From CALJTV01 sp034435835 (GTDB taxonomy: Bacteria > Chloroflexota > Dehalococcoidia > GIF9 > UBA5629), in the NCBI GenBank assembly GCA_034435835.1, contig DAOTWF010000002.1, forward strand, positions 62,001-126,000: DNA of 64,000 bases, written 5' to 3'. A program made the translations under genes and the position numbers. This document shows positions 8,524 through 17,698 of this stretch, in pieces (positions within the stretch are counted from its first letter, which is position 1; each line of letters opens with the position of its first letter). A model generated the notes under the pieces. It did not search any database. It was not told where the DNA came from and worked only from the letters and a program-made list of their open reading frames with translations.

Positions 8524-9090
8524 ATGGTACTGTTAATTGACAACTACGATAGCTTCACTTTTAACTTGTACCAGTACCTGAGCGAGCTCGGTGCCGAGAT
8601 GATAGTACGGCGTAACGACAGGATAACCCTCGAGGAGATAGAACAGATAAAACCGAGAGCGATAGTTATATCGCCGGGCCCCTCGACCCCACTGAACACT
8701 GGCGTTTGTAATGAGGTTATCCAGCACTTTTCCCCGAAACTGCCCATGCTCGGCGTCTGCCTGGGCCATCAGTGTATCGGCTATGTGTTTGGAGCCAAAA
8801 TACAGCGAGCCAGAGAGATCATGCACGGGAAAGCATCGCTGATATACCACGACAATCAGGGTGTACTGAAGGGGCTGCCAAACCCGTTTTCCGCTATACG
8901 CTACCACTCGCTTGTGGTGGCAAACGAAGGATTGCCGGACTGTCTCAAAACAACCTGCTGGACAACAGATGGTACTATCATGGGCATCAGGCACCGCGAA
9001 TACCCCGTGGAAGGCGTACAGTTCCATCCTGAGTCGTTCATGACAGAAAACGGCAAAGAAATTTTGAAAAATTTCTTGAAAATGGGGTGA
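8524..9090 (+). CDS. trpG: Anthranilate synthase component II (glutamine amidotransferase)
   Basis: The 188-residue class I amidotransferase has the oxyanion and nucleophile motif GVCLGHQCIGYVFG with Cys near residue 79, and the HxE pair in VQFHPESFMTE. It supplies ammonia from glutamine to TrpE, and in many bacteria also to PabB. It lies five bases after trpE and overlaps the start region of trpD. Confidence 0.96.
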   Translation: MVLLIDNYDSFTFNLYQYLSELGAEMIVRRNDRITLEEIEQIKPRAIVISPGPSTPLNTGVCNEVIQHFSPKLPMLGVCLGHQCIGYVFGAKIQRAREIMHGKASLIYHDNQGVLKGLPNPFSAIRYHSLVVANEGLPDCLKTTCWTTDGTIMGIRHREYPVEGVQFHPESFMTENGKEILKNFLKMG

Positions 9091-9095
9091 AGGGC

Positions 9096-10109
9096 ATGAT
9101 CAAAGAGGCTATTTCGATGTTAGTTAGCGGGCAATCGCTGACTACAGAACAGGCAGCACAGGTAATGCGTGAGATAATGGATGGTGAAGCCACTCCCGCC
9201 CAGCTTGGAGCTTTCCTCGCTGCCCTGCGATTAAAGGGGGAAACGGTAGAAGAAATCGTAGGGCTGGCGAAGACAATGAGGGGAAAAGCCGTCCCTGTAA
9301 GCACAACTAGTATGGTGGTCGATACCTGTGGCACCGGCGGCGATGGCTCGAACACCTTCAATATCTCGACCGCAGCAGCCATTGTCGCTGCCGCAGCCGG
9401 GGTCAAAATAGCCAAGCACGGCAATCGGGCCATGAGCAGCCAGTGCGGCAGCGCCGACGTCCTAGAAGCGCTTGGAGTTCACATAAATCTGACTGCCGAA
9501 CAAGTAGCAAAGTGTATTGAGCAGACAGGCATTGGTTTTTTGTTTGCACCCAACTTTCACCCGGCTATGAAACACGCCGCCGCTCCCAGGCGCGAGATCG
9601 GTATCCGCACCGTGTTCAACATTCTGGGCCCTCTCACCAATCCAGCAAATGCCCGAGCACAGGTTTTGGGAGTCGCTGATATCTCCCTAACAGAAAAACT
9701 GGCGAGAGCACTGGCACATCTGGGCTGCCAACATGCACTGGTAGTACACGGGGAGGACGGCTTAGACGAAGTCACCCTGACGGGCAAGACATTTATCTGC
9801 CAGATAAAGGAGGGAAAAACAACCACTTACACCATCACTCCGGAAGACTTGGGGTTGCCTTATACGAGCAAGGAAAAATTGAAAGGCGGTAACCCGCAGG
9901 AAAATGCCGAACTGTTACGCAGCATCCTCAGCGGTTCCAGGGGGCCACAGCGTGATGTGGTGCTGGCTAACGCTGCAGCCGTGCTTGTTGTGGCAGATAA
10001 AGCAAAAACACTCAGGGAAGGAGTGCCTCTGGCTGCAGAGGTAATCGATACCGGACGGGCATTGCTGAAACTCAAAGAGCTGATAGATTTCACCCAGAAG
10101 ATGAATTAG
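9096..10109 (+). CDS. trpD: Anthranilate phosphoribosyltransferase
   Basis: This enzyme transfers phosphoribose from PRPP to anthranilate. Visible motifs are the PRPP-binding DTCGTGGDGSNTFNIST, KHGNRAMSS and the NILGPLTNP signature. The ATG at 9096 (MIKEAISML) is preferred because GGGGTG lies six bases upstream. The alternative GTG at 9087 overlaps the trpG stop by four bases but has no clear SD. Length of 337-340 residues is normal, with no fusion to TrpG. Confidence 0.96.
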   Translation: MIKEAISMLVSGQSLTTEQAAQVMREIMDGEATPAQLGAFLAALRLKGETVEEIVGLAKTMRGKAVPVSTTSMVVDTCGTGGDGSNTFNISTAAAIVAAAAGVKIAKHGNRAMSSQCGSADVLEALGVHINLTAEQVAKCIEQTGIGFLFAPNFHPAMKHAAAPRREIGIRTVFNILGPLTNPANARAQVLGVADISLTEKLARALAHLGCQHALVVHGEDGLDEVTLTGKTFICQIKEGKTTTYTITPEDLGLPYTSKEKLKGGNPQENAELLRSILSGSRGPQRDVVLANAAAVLVVADKAKTLREGVPLAAEVIDTGRALLKLKELIDFTQKMN

Positions 10110-10119
10110 CAAAAGGGAC

Positions 10120-10905
10120 ATGTCTGCACTTCTTTCTCATATCGTATCCAATAAACTCCAAGAGTTGGATTACAGCAAACGGGTGGTGCCGCTTACAGAG
10201 ATAAGGCAGATGGCAATAGACCAGCCACCCCCTCTGGACTTCGCTTCAGCCATCGAGGGTAACGACTTAAAACTGATTGCAGAGGTGAAAAAAGCATCGC
10301 CATCCAGGGGTATAATTCGCAAAGATTTCGACCCGTGTGCCATAGCTAAAATTTATGTAAACAGTGGTGCTACCGCCATATCTGTACTCACGGAAAACAG
10401 ATATTTCGGCGGGAATTTGAGTCATCTAAAGGAGATAAAACAGTCACTCCCCAGACCGGTTCCGCTCCTGAGGAAAGACTTCATCCTCGACCCCTATCAG
10501 GTCTATGAGTCTCGTGCCCACGGTGCTGACAGCCTGTTGCTCATCGTACAAATTCTTAGCCAGACACAACTAATGGAACTCCTCGGTCTGAGCCACGAAA
10601 TAGATATGGATTGCCTTGTTGAAGTGCACAACGAAACCGAACTGGAGACAGCAATTCACAGCGGTGCCAGGATCATCGGCATCAACAATCGCGACCTGCT
10701 GACCTTCCAGACCGATCTCTCGACCACTGAGCGACTGCGGCCGTTGATACCACATGGCCTTCTGGTGGTCAGTGAAAGCGGTATTAAAGGGCGTCCTGAC
10801 ATCGAGAGGCTACAAAAGCTAAAAATCAATGCCGTCCTCGTAGGTGAAGCATTGATGTCTGCACCTGACATAGCAGCCAAGATTAAGGAAATGTTTAACC
10901 CGTGA
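10120..10905 (+). CDS. trpC: Indole-3-glycerol phosphate synthase
   Basis: A TIM-barrel enzyme of 261 residues with LIAEVKKASPSRGIIR near residue 50, LLRKDFILDPYQV, NNRDLLTF and the SESGI phosphate-binding loop. It closes CdRP to indole-3-glycerol phosphate. It is a stand-alone TrpC, not the TrpC-TrpF fusion of enteric bacteria, and its stop overlaps the trpF start by four bases. Confidence 0.96.
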   Translation: MSALLSHIVSNKLQELDYSKRVVPLTEIRQMAIDQPPPLDFASAIEGNDLKLIAEVKKASPSRGIIRKDFDPCAIAKIYVNSGATAISVLTENRYFGGNLSHLKEIKQSLPRPVPLLRKDFILDPYQVYESRAHGADSLLLIVQILSQTQLMELLGLSHEIDMDCLVEVHNETELETAIHSGARIIGINNRDLLTFQTDLSTTERLRPLIPHGLLVVSESGIKGRPDIERLQKLKINAVLVGEALMSAPDIAAKIKEMFNP

Positions 10906-11609
10906 TCAAGATCAAAGTCTGCGGGATAACAGAGCTGGAGCACGCGCTGGCAGCCAGCGAGCACGGTGCCGACTTTATCGGGCTGGTCTTTGCCCCCAGC
11001 CACCGTAAAATTTCGCTTGAAAAAGCTAGCCAAATCGTCTCCGTCATTCGCCGCCTGAGCCCACGGCCACAGATCGTCGGGGTATTCGCCAACGAAAATA
11101 TAGACCTTGTAAATCAGACCGCTGAGTTTCTTTGCCTTGATTGGGTGCAACTCAGCGGTACCGAGTCCTTGGACTACTGCACACTGGTCAGCCGCCCCAT
11201 CATCAAAACAATACATGTTTCCAGTGACAACACTGCCGAGAACATCATCGAAGCTATCGAAACCGGATATAATTCCCTGTCGCAGGATAAGCTGGTCTAC
11301 CTGCTTGACACCAAAGGAAAAGACTGCTACGGTGGCACTGGAAAGACGTTTGACTGGACACTTGCTGAACAGGTGTCCCTTCAGTTTCCCATCATGGTTG
11401 CTGGCGGGCTGACGGTCGATAATGTTGCCACCTTAATCAAGAGGGTCAAACCGTTCGGTATCGATGTATCCTCAGGCGTGGAGAGAGAAGGTAAGAAGGA
11501 CGTGGCTAAAATTGCCCGCTTTATACGAGTGGCGAGAGAAGCCGAAGCCACTAGCCAAATCTGCAAAATACCATTCCCCACGAGAGGAGGTAACCATAAC
11601 AGTGTCTGA
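10902..11609 (+). CDS. trpF: Phosphoribosylanthranilate isomerase
   Basis: The 235-residue protein has the N-terminal KVCGIT with the catalytic Cys, the GVF segment, LLDT with the catalytic Asp, and the AGGL and GIDVSSGVE phosphate-binding loops. It starts with GTG in a GTGA overlap with trpC. The C-terminus is about 25 residues longer than usual after the barrel and overlaps the trpB start. Confidence 0.95.
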   Translation: MIKIKVCGITELEHALAASEHGADFIGLVFAPSHRKISLEKASQIVSVIRRLSPRPQIVGVFANENIDLVNQTAEFLCLDWVQLSGTESLDYCTLVSRPIIKTIHVSSDNTAENIIEAIETGYNSLSQDKLVYLLDTKGKDCYGGTGKTFDWTLAEQVSLQFPIMVAGGLTVDNVATLIKRVKPFGIDVSSGVEREGKKDVAKIARFIRVAREAEATSQICKIPFPTRGGNHNSV

Positions 11610-12786
11610 CAAGAAAGGGTATTTCGGTGAATATGGTGGTCGTTTTGTCCCGGAAACACTCATACCTGCGCTTGAAGAGCTGGAATCAGCATACGAAAAG
11701 GCAAGGAAAAGCCCTGCTTTCTGGACGCAGTTTGAATCACTGTGCCGGGACTATGCAGGAAGACCCACCCCACTATATTTAGCCGAAAGACTGAGCGAGC
11801 ACTGCAAAGGCGCCAGGATTTACCTCAAAAGAGAAGATCTGGCACATACCGGTGCCCACAAGATCAACAACGCACTGGGACAGGGACTGCTGGCAAAAAT
11901 CATGGGGAAGACGAGAATAATTGCTGAGACCGGTGCTGGGCAACATGGTGTTGCCACTGCTGCAGTCTGCGCCAAGCTGGGGCTTGAGTGTATTATATAT
12001 ATGGGAGAGGAAGACATGCACCGCCAGTCCTTGAATGTCTTCCGCATGAGGCTTATGGGTGCCGAAGTAAGGTCTGTAAACACAGGCAGCCGCACGCTGA
12101 AGGACGCCATTAACGAAGCCATAAGAGATTGGGTTACCAATGTCACCACCACTTACTATCTTCTCGGCTCAGCAGTTGGGCCTCACCCTTATCCAACTAT
12201 AGTCCGTGACTTCCAGTCAGTGATAGGAATGGAGACTAGGGAACAAATCTTGGCTAAATGCGGAAGGCTTCCCGACTACATAGTGGCTTGTGTTGGTGGT
12301 GGCAGCAATGCCATCGGCATCTTCCATCCCTTTTTAAATGATGAGCAGGTAAAGCTCATCGGCGTTGAGGCAGCCGGAAGAGGACTGGCAACCGGGAAGC
12401 ACGCGGCAACGCTGGCTGGGGGGAAAATAGGTGTACTCCATGGCGCCAAATCGTACGTCCTCCAGGACAGGCACGGTCAAATCCTTGAGACACATAGCAT
12501 CTCTGCTGGATTAGACTACCCAGGTGTTGGTCCCGAGCATAGCTATCTGAAGGATATCAGGCGTGCCACATATGTCGCCGCCACTGATGATGAGGCGCTA
12601 GAAGGGTTCAAACTTCTGTGCTACACCGAAGGTATACAGCCCGCTCTGGAGCCAGCTCACGCCATCTTTTACGCTGCCAGACTGGCTGGCACGCTGAACC
12701 ATGAAGACATAATCATTGTAAACCTGTCAGGGCGCGGTGATAAAGACATAAGTATTGTGGCTGACGCCTTAGAGGCAAAACAATGA
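11602..12786 (+). CDS. trpB: Tryptophan synthase beta chain
   Basis: The PLP enzyme that joins indole and serine. The Schiff-base lysine is in HTGAHKINNALGQ; ETGAGQHGVA, GGGSNAIG and the phosphate-binding segment are present. The start is GTG at 11602 (VSDKKGYFGEYGGRF), 10 bases after AGAGGAGGT, overlapping trpF by eight bases and giving the normal 394 residues. A reading from 11464 would add 46 non-conserved residues. It is the classical TrpB1 type that pairs with TrpA. Confidence 0.97.
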   Translation: MSDKKGYFGEYGGRFVPETLIPALEELESAYEKARKSPAFWTQFESLCRDYAGRPTPLYLAERLSEHCKGARIYLKREDLAHTGAHKINNALGQGLLAKIMGKTRIIAETGAGQHGVATAAVCAKLGLECIIYMGEEDMHRQSLNVFRMRLMGAEVRSVNTGSRTLKDAINEAIRDWVTNVTTTYYLLGSAVGPHPYPTIVRDFQSVIGMETREQILAKCGRLPDYIVACVGGGSNAIGIFHPFLNDEQVKLIGVEAAGRGLATGKHAATLAGGKIGVLHGAKSYVLQDRHGQILETHSISAGLDYPGVGPEHSYLKDIRRATYVAATDDEALEGFKLLCYTEGIQPALEPAHAIFYAARLAGTLNHEDIIIVNLSGRGDKDISIVADALEAKQ

Positions 12787-13598
12787 GCAGGATATCGGCA
12801 GTCTTTGAAAGAGGACGTGTAGCACTGATCCCCTACATCACTATGGGCTATCCCACAATTGAAGCCTCGACCAGAATAGCCGGACTCCTTGCCAGAAGTG
12901 GTAGCGACATTATCGAGCTTGGCATCCCGTTTTCCGACCCCTTGGCTGATGGTGTGACCATCCAGAGGGCAAGCTTCAAGGCGCTGCGGAACGGGGTCAC
13001 TCCAGGGCTGTGCTTCGAGCTGGCTAGGCAAATGAGCCGGAGCATCACCACACCGCTGATATTCATGACCTATTTCAACCCTATATTAAACTATGGACTA
13101 AAGAGGTTTTGCCGGGACTGTGCCCTGTCCGGTGTAGATGGGCTGATAGTCCCTGACTTGCCGCCTGATGAGGGCTCAGAGTTGGAAAGGGCTGCCATAG
13201 ACCAGGGCATCGACCTTATTTACCTGCTCCCACCCACCTGCACAGAGGAGCGGATTAAACTCGTGGCAGAGCACTCCCGAGGGTTCATATATCTGGTATC
13301 GGTGACCGGTGTTACCGGCGCCAGGGACAGATTACCCGCCGACCTTGAGGATTTCATCACTAGGGTCAGAGGAATAGCTAAAATGCCACTGTGTGTGGGG
13401 TTCGGCATATCCGCACCGGAACAAGCAAGGTTGGTTGCCAGAATAGCCGATGGGGTGATCATAGGAAGTAAGATAATCCAACTCCTAGACCGTGAAGACG
13501 AATTCAAATCGATGGCAGCCTTTGTTGCAGAACTAAGAAACAGCCTTGATAACGCTGCAAAGAATAGAGAGACGTCAATTACCGATAGAATGGGCTAG
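12783..13598 (+). CDS. trpA: Tryptophan synthase alpha chain
   Basis: The TIM-barrel protein of 271 residues cleaves indole-3-glycerol phosphate and channels indole to TrpB. The catalytic Glu is in IIELGIPFSDPLADG and the catalytic Asp in VDGLIVPDLP; GFGIS and IIGSKI phosphate loops follow. The ATGA overlap with trpB suggests coupling. It is the last trp gene; the next gene on the other strand is the tmRNA, whose 3' end is nine bases after the trpA stop. Confidence 0.97.
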   Translation: MSRISAVFERGRVALIPYITMGYPTIEASTRIAGLLARSGSDIIELGIPFSDPLADGVTIQRASFKALRNGVTPGLCFELARQMSRSITTPLIFMTYFNPILNYGLKRFCRDCALSGVDGLIVPDLPPDEGSELERAAIDQGIDLIYLLPPTCTEERIKLVAEHSRGFIYLVSVTGVTGARDRLPADLEDFITRVRGIAKMPLCVGFGISAPEQARLVARIADGVIIGSKIIQLLDREDEFKSMAAFVAELRNSLDNAAKNRETSITDRMG

Positions 13599-13606
13599 CA
13601 GGAACT

Positions 13607-13953
13607 TGGTGGAGGCGGGGGAGAGTTGAACTCCCCGTCCAGAAGAAGGTTGCCAGAATCACCTACAGGCTTAGTCAGCTGCTCAATCTCGCCCAGCTAC
13701 CATCCGCTGACCGCTAATAGCCAGGCCAGTCGATAGCTCTTAGCCGCCCCCTATCGACGTCGGGAACGGTGCACCCTAACTTTTCGGCACCCAGTCCCGA
13801 CCCATCAGGGCGAGGTCAGGCTGGATGTGCAGCCCTAATTAGGCTGCGATCGGAACTGCTTCGGCAGTTGTCTTTTGCCACCTGTTTAACGAGGTTGATG
13901 GCACCTCGGCCTGCTATTCTGTAGGCCTTCCCCTGTCGACGCCTCGCGCCCCC
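13607..13953 (-). ncRNA. ssrA: Transfer-messenger RNA (tmRNA)
   Basis: The 5' GGGGGCG pairs with the 3' CGCCTCC of the acceptor stem, and the gene encodes its own CCA end. The tRNA-like T arm reads GGGAGTTCAACTCTCCC. The CTCGTTAAAC segment upstream of the tag region is shared with Dehalococcoides tmRNA as I remember it. A hairpin GCAGCC-TAATTAG-GGCTGC places a TAA in its loop, as expected for the end of the tag frame. Read back from that stop, the tag ends A-E-A-V-P-I-A-A; its exact first codon is uncertain (GCC is favoured). It rescues stalled ribosomes with SmpB, encoded next door. Length is about 347 nt. Confidence 0.93.
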
Positions 13954-13976
13954 AAATGCGACAGAACCTACAGTTG

Positions 13977-14432
13977 TTAACGTCTGCGACGCAGAGCGTG
14001 CCCTATTTCCCTTTTCGCCTCACGACGAGCTATCGTCTCCCTTTTGTCGTGAAGCCTCTTACCTTTGGCAACACCCAGCTCTATTTTCGCCACCCGATTT
14101 TTAATATACAGCCTCAAGGGGATCAAAGTCAAACCTTTTCTGCTTACCAGACCAGAGAATTCGTCTATCTGGTGACGATGCAATAAGAGCTTACGCGGTC
14201 GGTTCGGGTCATGGTTCTGATAGCTGCCCGGCTGGTAGGCCGCAATATGCGAATTGTATAGCCATAGCTCCCCATTCTCAGGCTTAGCATAGGCATCACG
14301 AATATTTACCCTGCCCATTCTGATTGACTTGATTTCAGTGCCTTTCAGGGCAATCCCTGCCTCTACGGTTTCGAGGATGTGATAATCGTGATATGCCTTT
14401 CTATTAACTGTTATCGTCTGTATCTCCGCCAT
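13977..14432 (-). CDS. smpB: SsrA-binding protein SmpB
   Basis: The 151-residue OB-fold protein has NRKAYHDYHI, LKGTEIKS, NIRDAYAKPENGELWLYNSHIAAY and a basic C-terminal tail (HDKRETIARREAKREIGHALRRRR) that enters the mRNA channel. It binds tmRNA and delivers it to stalled ribosomes. It lies 23 bases upstream of ssrA on the same strand, so the two are probably transcribed together. Confidence 0.96.
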   Translation of the reverse strand: MAEIQTITVNRKAYHDYHILETVEAGIALKGTEIKSIRMGRVNIRDAYAKPENGELWLYNSHIAAYQPGSYQNHDPNRPRKLLLHRHQIDEFSGLVSRKGLTLIPLRLYIKNRVAKIELGVAKGKRLHDKRETIARREAKREIGHALRRRR

Positions 14433-14489
14433 ATATGATAAAATTTTACCACTGTTAGTCCGGATAATATAGGACGGTTTGCTCTCTCA

Positions 14490-14558
14490 TTACCGACCCC
14501 ATACCTGTGAGCAGGGCAAAGCGACAGGTCTCCGGCCAGATTATAGGGGGTAAGCATT
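14490..14558 (+). promoter_or_regulatory. Structured leader RNA before comEA (unassigned)
   Basis: A stem between TTACC..CCC (14490-14499) and GGGGGTAA (14546-14553) encloses a second hairpin ACCTGT/ACAGGT (14503-14508 and 14524-14529) around GAGCAGGGCAAAGCG, followed by TCTCCGGCC. The GGGGG in the outer 3' strand is also the SD of comEA, so the fold would hide it. The pieces AGGGCAAA and CTCCGGCC recall the c-di-GMP-I (GEMM) riboswitch, but the order and spacing do not match. No family is assigned. Confidence 0.45.
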
Positions 14559-15068
14559 ATGTCGACCGCTAACAAGTACTGGCTGATAATAGTGGGCATT
14601 CTTTTGCTAGCTAGCTTTATTACGGGCAGCGTATTACTAACAATCAAACTCAGACAGCACCACCCCGTGGAAATCTCTATTTCGGAAAGCGCCGTACTTG
14701 AACGCACAGGGCAGATCTATGTTGATGGAGCAGTAACCTGCCCCGGGTTCTACGCCCTTAACCAAGGTGACACTATAGAAAGCGTTGTGCTGGCTGCCGG
14801 GGTGTCGCCCGATGCTGACTGGAACCACATAAAACTGTATATACCTAGGGCTGGTGAAACAAGGCAGACACAGAAGGTCAACCTCAACCTTGCTGAAGCC
14901 TGGCTGATCAGTGCGCTACCCGGTATCGGATCGGAAACAGCACAAGCTATTGTTGACTACCGCAACCAGCATGGTCCGTTCCGCCGAATCGAAGAGCTGC
15001 TTCGCGTAAAAGGCATCGGCACCACAACATTGAACAGGATCAGAGGTCTAGTGACATTAGAGGAATGA
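14559..15068 (+). CDS. comEA: Competence protein ComEA-like DNA receptor
   Basis: The 169-residue protein has an N-terminal membrane anchor (residues 8-29), a SLBB domain (GQIYVDGAVTCPGFYAL... about 51-105), and two C-terminal helix-hairpin-helix motifs (LISALPGIGSETAQAI and LLRVKGIGTTTLNRI). This is the ComEA architecture: a membrane-tethered protein that binds incoming double-stranded DNA outside the membrane. It is four bases upstream of comEC, its channel partner. A structured leader precedes it. Confidence 0.92.
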   Translation: MSTANKYWLIIVGILLLASFITGSVLLTIKLRQHHPVEISISESAVLERTGQIYVDGAVTCPGFYALNQGDTIESVVLAAGVSPDADWNHIKLYIPRAGETRQTQKVNLNLAEAWLISALPGIGSETAQAIVDYRNQHGPFRRIEELLRVKGIGTTTLNRIRGLVTLEE

Positions 15069-15072
15069 GCGG

Positions 15073-17508
15073 GTGATACTACTCTATCTCAGCGCTGCCT
15101 GGATATCAGGTATATATCTGGGCTCCAGATTATATGTGACGCTAGCCCTTCTTTCAATCACAGTTATACCCCTCCTGCTCCTGCCGTTTCTATCGAGGTG
15201 TCGGAAACACCTTCTTGTAACGGCCTTCTGCCTCCTGGCTCTCATCGGCGGTGGCCTGCGCTTTCAGGACAGCTTGCCAAGTATAGATGAAGGATACCTG
15301 CAATTCTACAATGACAAAGGGACAGTCCAAGTTACCGGGATGGTATGCACCGAACCAGAAAAAAGGGGGAATAGCATCATCTTCCAGTTCACTGCCACAG
15401 AAATCCAGACTACTGACGAAAACAGAAAAATTAGGGGCAAAGCCCTTGTCCTCTGCCCTGGTCATTCAAACTACCACTATGGCGATATACTGACAATATC
15501 CGGGGAACCACAGACACCGCCGGAAATAGGTGACTTCGACTATAGAGCTTACTTGGCACAGCAAGGCATTTATTCTCTGATATCTTACCCACAGATAAAA
15601 CTTGTGGCGTCTGACAAAGGCTTTAAGCCGCTGTCATGGGTATATTCCGCAAGGACGCACCTTGCACAGAATTTGTCCCAAGCCTTGCCCGAGCCACAGG
15701 CATCGGTGGCCCAAGCCCTTCTGCTCGGATTGAGAACCAGCATACCGCGTTACCTGCAGGACGCATTTTCCCAGGCTGGCACAGCGCATCTGCTGGCGAT
15801 ATCAGGACTGCACCTCAGCATAATCATCGGGATGGTCACCGGTACGGCGATATGGCTTTTCGGCAGGCGTCGCTATATATACGTGTGGCTTGCTCTGGCA
15901 GCTATATGGATTTATGCCACCGTCACAGCTATGCGGCCACCCATCGTTAGAGGTGCCATCATGGGTAGCATGTTCCTGATAGCTGAATATCTGGGACGGC
16001 CAGGCAGCGCAACTACTGCACTTGCTTTTGCTGCCGCGGTAATGTCAGCCTTCAATCCGCAAATCTTGTGGAACGCTAGCTTCCAGTTAAGTTTTCTTGC
16101 GATGGCTGGACTGATAATACTGGCACCACAATTTCAAGCTTTTGGCAGAAGGAACTTAAATATTTTGGCAGTCAAAAACACTACTGCGGCATCGCTGTCA
16201 AACCTCGTTCTCGTTGTCGATAGCCTCGCAGTGACGTCAGCCGCCATCCTAGCAACCTGCCCCGTCATCGCCTACCATTTTGGTACCATTTCCTTTGTTA
16301 GCCTGCCCGCCACCTTCTTCGCTCTGCTGGCCCTGCCCGGGACAATAACCACAGCAGGTTTGGTAAGTCTCATTGGGTTAGCGATACCACTGCTCAGCGA
16401 TCTACTGAGCTGGATAGCTTGGGTTTTCCTCAGCTATTTCATTTTTGTAGCCCAGATATACAATGCCATACCATTCAGCCATAGCGGGTTACCACAATTA
16501 CATCTGTGGCAGGTGCTGGGCTATTATCTCATGCTGGCAGGACTTCTTGCAGCCATCAGACACAGGGTACGAATAGCCGACTTTAGCAATAGATTATTTC
16601 CCAAAATTAAAACCCTCGGCAGCAGACTAGCTGGTCTGCCTTTAAGAAGACTTGCAAGATGGAGCGTAATCTGCCTTTTGCTGGGGAACATCATCGCCTG
16701 GGCAATGGTGGCGACCATTCCGGACGATAAATTACATGTCAGCATACTGGACGTGGGCCAGGGTGATGCCATCCTGATTCAGACACCGAACCTGCAAAAT
16801 ATTCTGATTGATGGTGGTCCCGATCCCGAAGCCATAAAGCTTCAACTGGACAAGAAAATACCCTTCTGGCAGAGAACGATTGACCTAGTGGTGCTCACCC
16901 AGCCACAATCAGACCACCTTACCGGCCTCATTGGGGTGGTACAGAAATACAAGATACCACTTATCCTGGAACCGGGCATAAATTCCAACACTGCACTTTA
17001 CCAAGAATGGCTCAGGATCATACACAGCAGAGGTATCAAAACCGAGACCGCCCATGAAGGGCAGGAAATTAAACTTGGTGATAACATCACACTGGAAGTG
17101 TTGCATCCACCGACATCCGGGCTACTGGAAACAACCAACCGGGTTGATGACAATGGACTAGTGTTACGGCTGACTTGGAAAAGGATAAGCTTCTTGTTCA
17201 CCGCAGATATCAGCAAAGAGGCCGAGTGGTACCTTATTGCCCAGCGGGAGAATCTTCGAAGCACGGTGTTAAAAGTCGCCCATCATGGCAGCAAGACTGC
17301 CACCTCGGCAGAGTTTTTAAGCGTGGTCGACCCCAAAGTCGCAGTTATTTCAGTCGCCGCAAATAATAGGTTTGGTCATCCCCACGCCGAAACACTGGAC
17401 AGGCTTTTCGGCAGGCTGGATAAAGAGAAAGTATTTTTGACTTCACAGCACGGGACTATTGAGTTTATCAGCGATGGTCAGCATCTATGGGTCAAATGCA
17501 GTAAATAA
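15073..17508 (+). CDS. comEC: DNA uptake channel ComEC/Rec2
   Basis: The 811-residue protein has an N-terminal DUF4131-like soluble segment between membrane helices, a central competence domain with many spans containing HLLAISGLHLSIIIG, and a C-terminal metallo-beta-lactamase-like domain (ILDVGQGDAILIQTP, DGGP, SDHLTG, VAHHGSKTATS). This is the complete ComEC layout for single-stranded DNA passage across the membrane. It starts at GTG just after comEA. Length is at the upper end of the family. Confidence 0.95.
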   Translation: MILLYLSAAWISGIYLGSRLYVTLALLSITVIPLLLLPFLSRCRKHLLVTAFCLLALIGGGLRFQDSLPSIDEGYLQFYNDKGTVQVTGMVCTEPEKRGNSIIFQFTATEIQTTDENRKIRGKALVLCPGHSNYHYGDILTISGEPQTPPEIGDFDYRAYLAQQGIYSLISYPQIKLVASDKGFKPLSWVYSARTHLAQNLSQALPEPQASVAQALLLGLRTSIPRYLQDAFSQAGTAHLLAISGLHLSIIIGMVTGTAIWLFGRRRYIYVWLALAAIWIYATVTAMRPPIVRGAIMGSMFLIAEYLGRPGSATTALAFAAAVMSAFNPQILWNASFQLSFLAMAGLIILAPQFQAFGRRNLNILAVKNTTAASLSNLVLVVDSLAVTSAAILATCPVIAYHFGTISFVSLPATFFALLALPGTITTAGLVSLIGLAIPLLSDLLSWIAWVFLSYFIFVAQIYNAIPFSHSGLPQLHLWQVLGYYLMLAGLLAAIRHRVRIADFSNRLFPKIKTLGSRLAGLPLRRLARWSVICLLLGNIIAWAMVATIPDDKLHVSILDVGQGDAILIQTPNLQNILIDGGPDPEAIKLQLDKKIPFWQRTIDLVVLTQPQSDHLTGLIGVVQKYKIPLILEPGINSNTALYQEWLRIIHSRGIKTETAHEGQEIKLGDNITLEVLHPPTSGLLETTNRVDDNGLVLRLTWKRISFLFTADISKEAEWYLIAQRENLRSTVLKVAHHGSKTATSAEFLSVVDPKVAVISVAANNRFGHPHAETLDRLFGRLDKEKVFLTSQHGTIEFISDGQHLWVKCSK

Positions 17509-17698
17509 CATGGAAGACATGAGCACTCTGGATGCCGCTGGCACAACCCACCTGGGTATATCATAGTGCACACTACACATTAGTCCCGACGAGTGGTAAG
17601 AAATTAGTCACAGTTGCAAAACCAGATTTGAAACCGGCACCAAAGACATTGACACCCCAAGAAGCAAAACGGTATTTTTTAGCTGCGCCAGAACGTCG

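Noticed and set aside
11464..11601. N-terminal extension of TrpB by 46 residues
   Set aside because: It runs inside trpF in another frame. GTG 11602 has an AGAGGAGGT SD and gives the standard length.
14440..14545. B12-box-like GGCCGGAGACCTGTC on the minus strand, suggesting a cobalamin riboswitch before smpB
   Set aside because: The other conserved cobalamin riboswitch blocks are absent upstream, and there is too little room before comEA. The plus-strand stems explain the sequence better.
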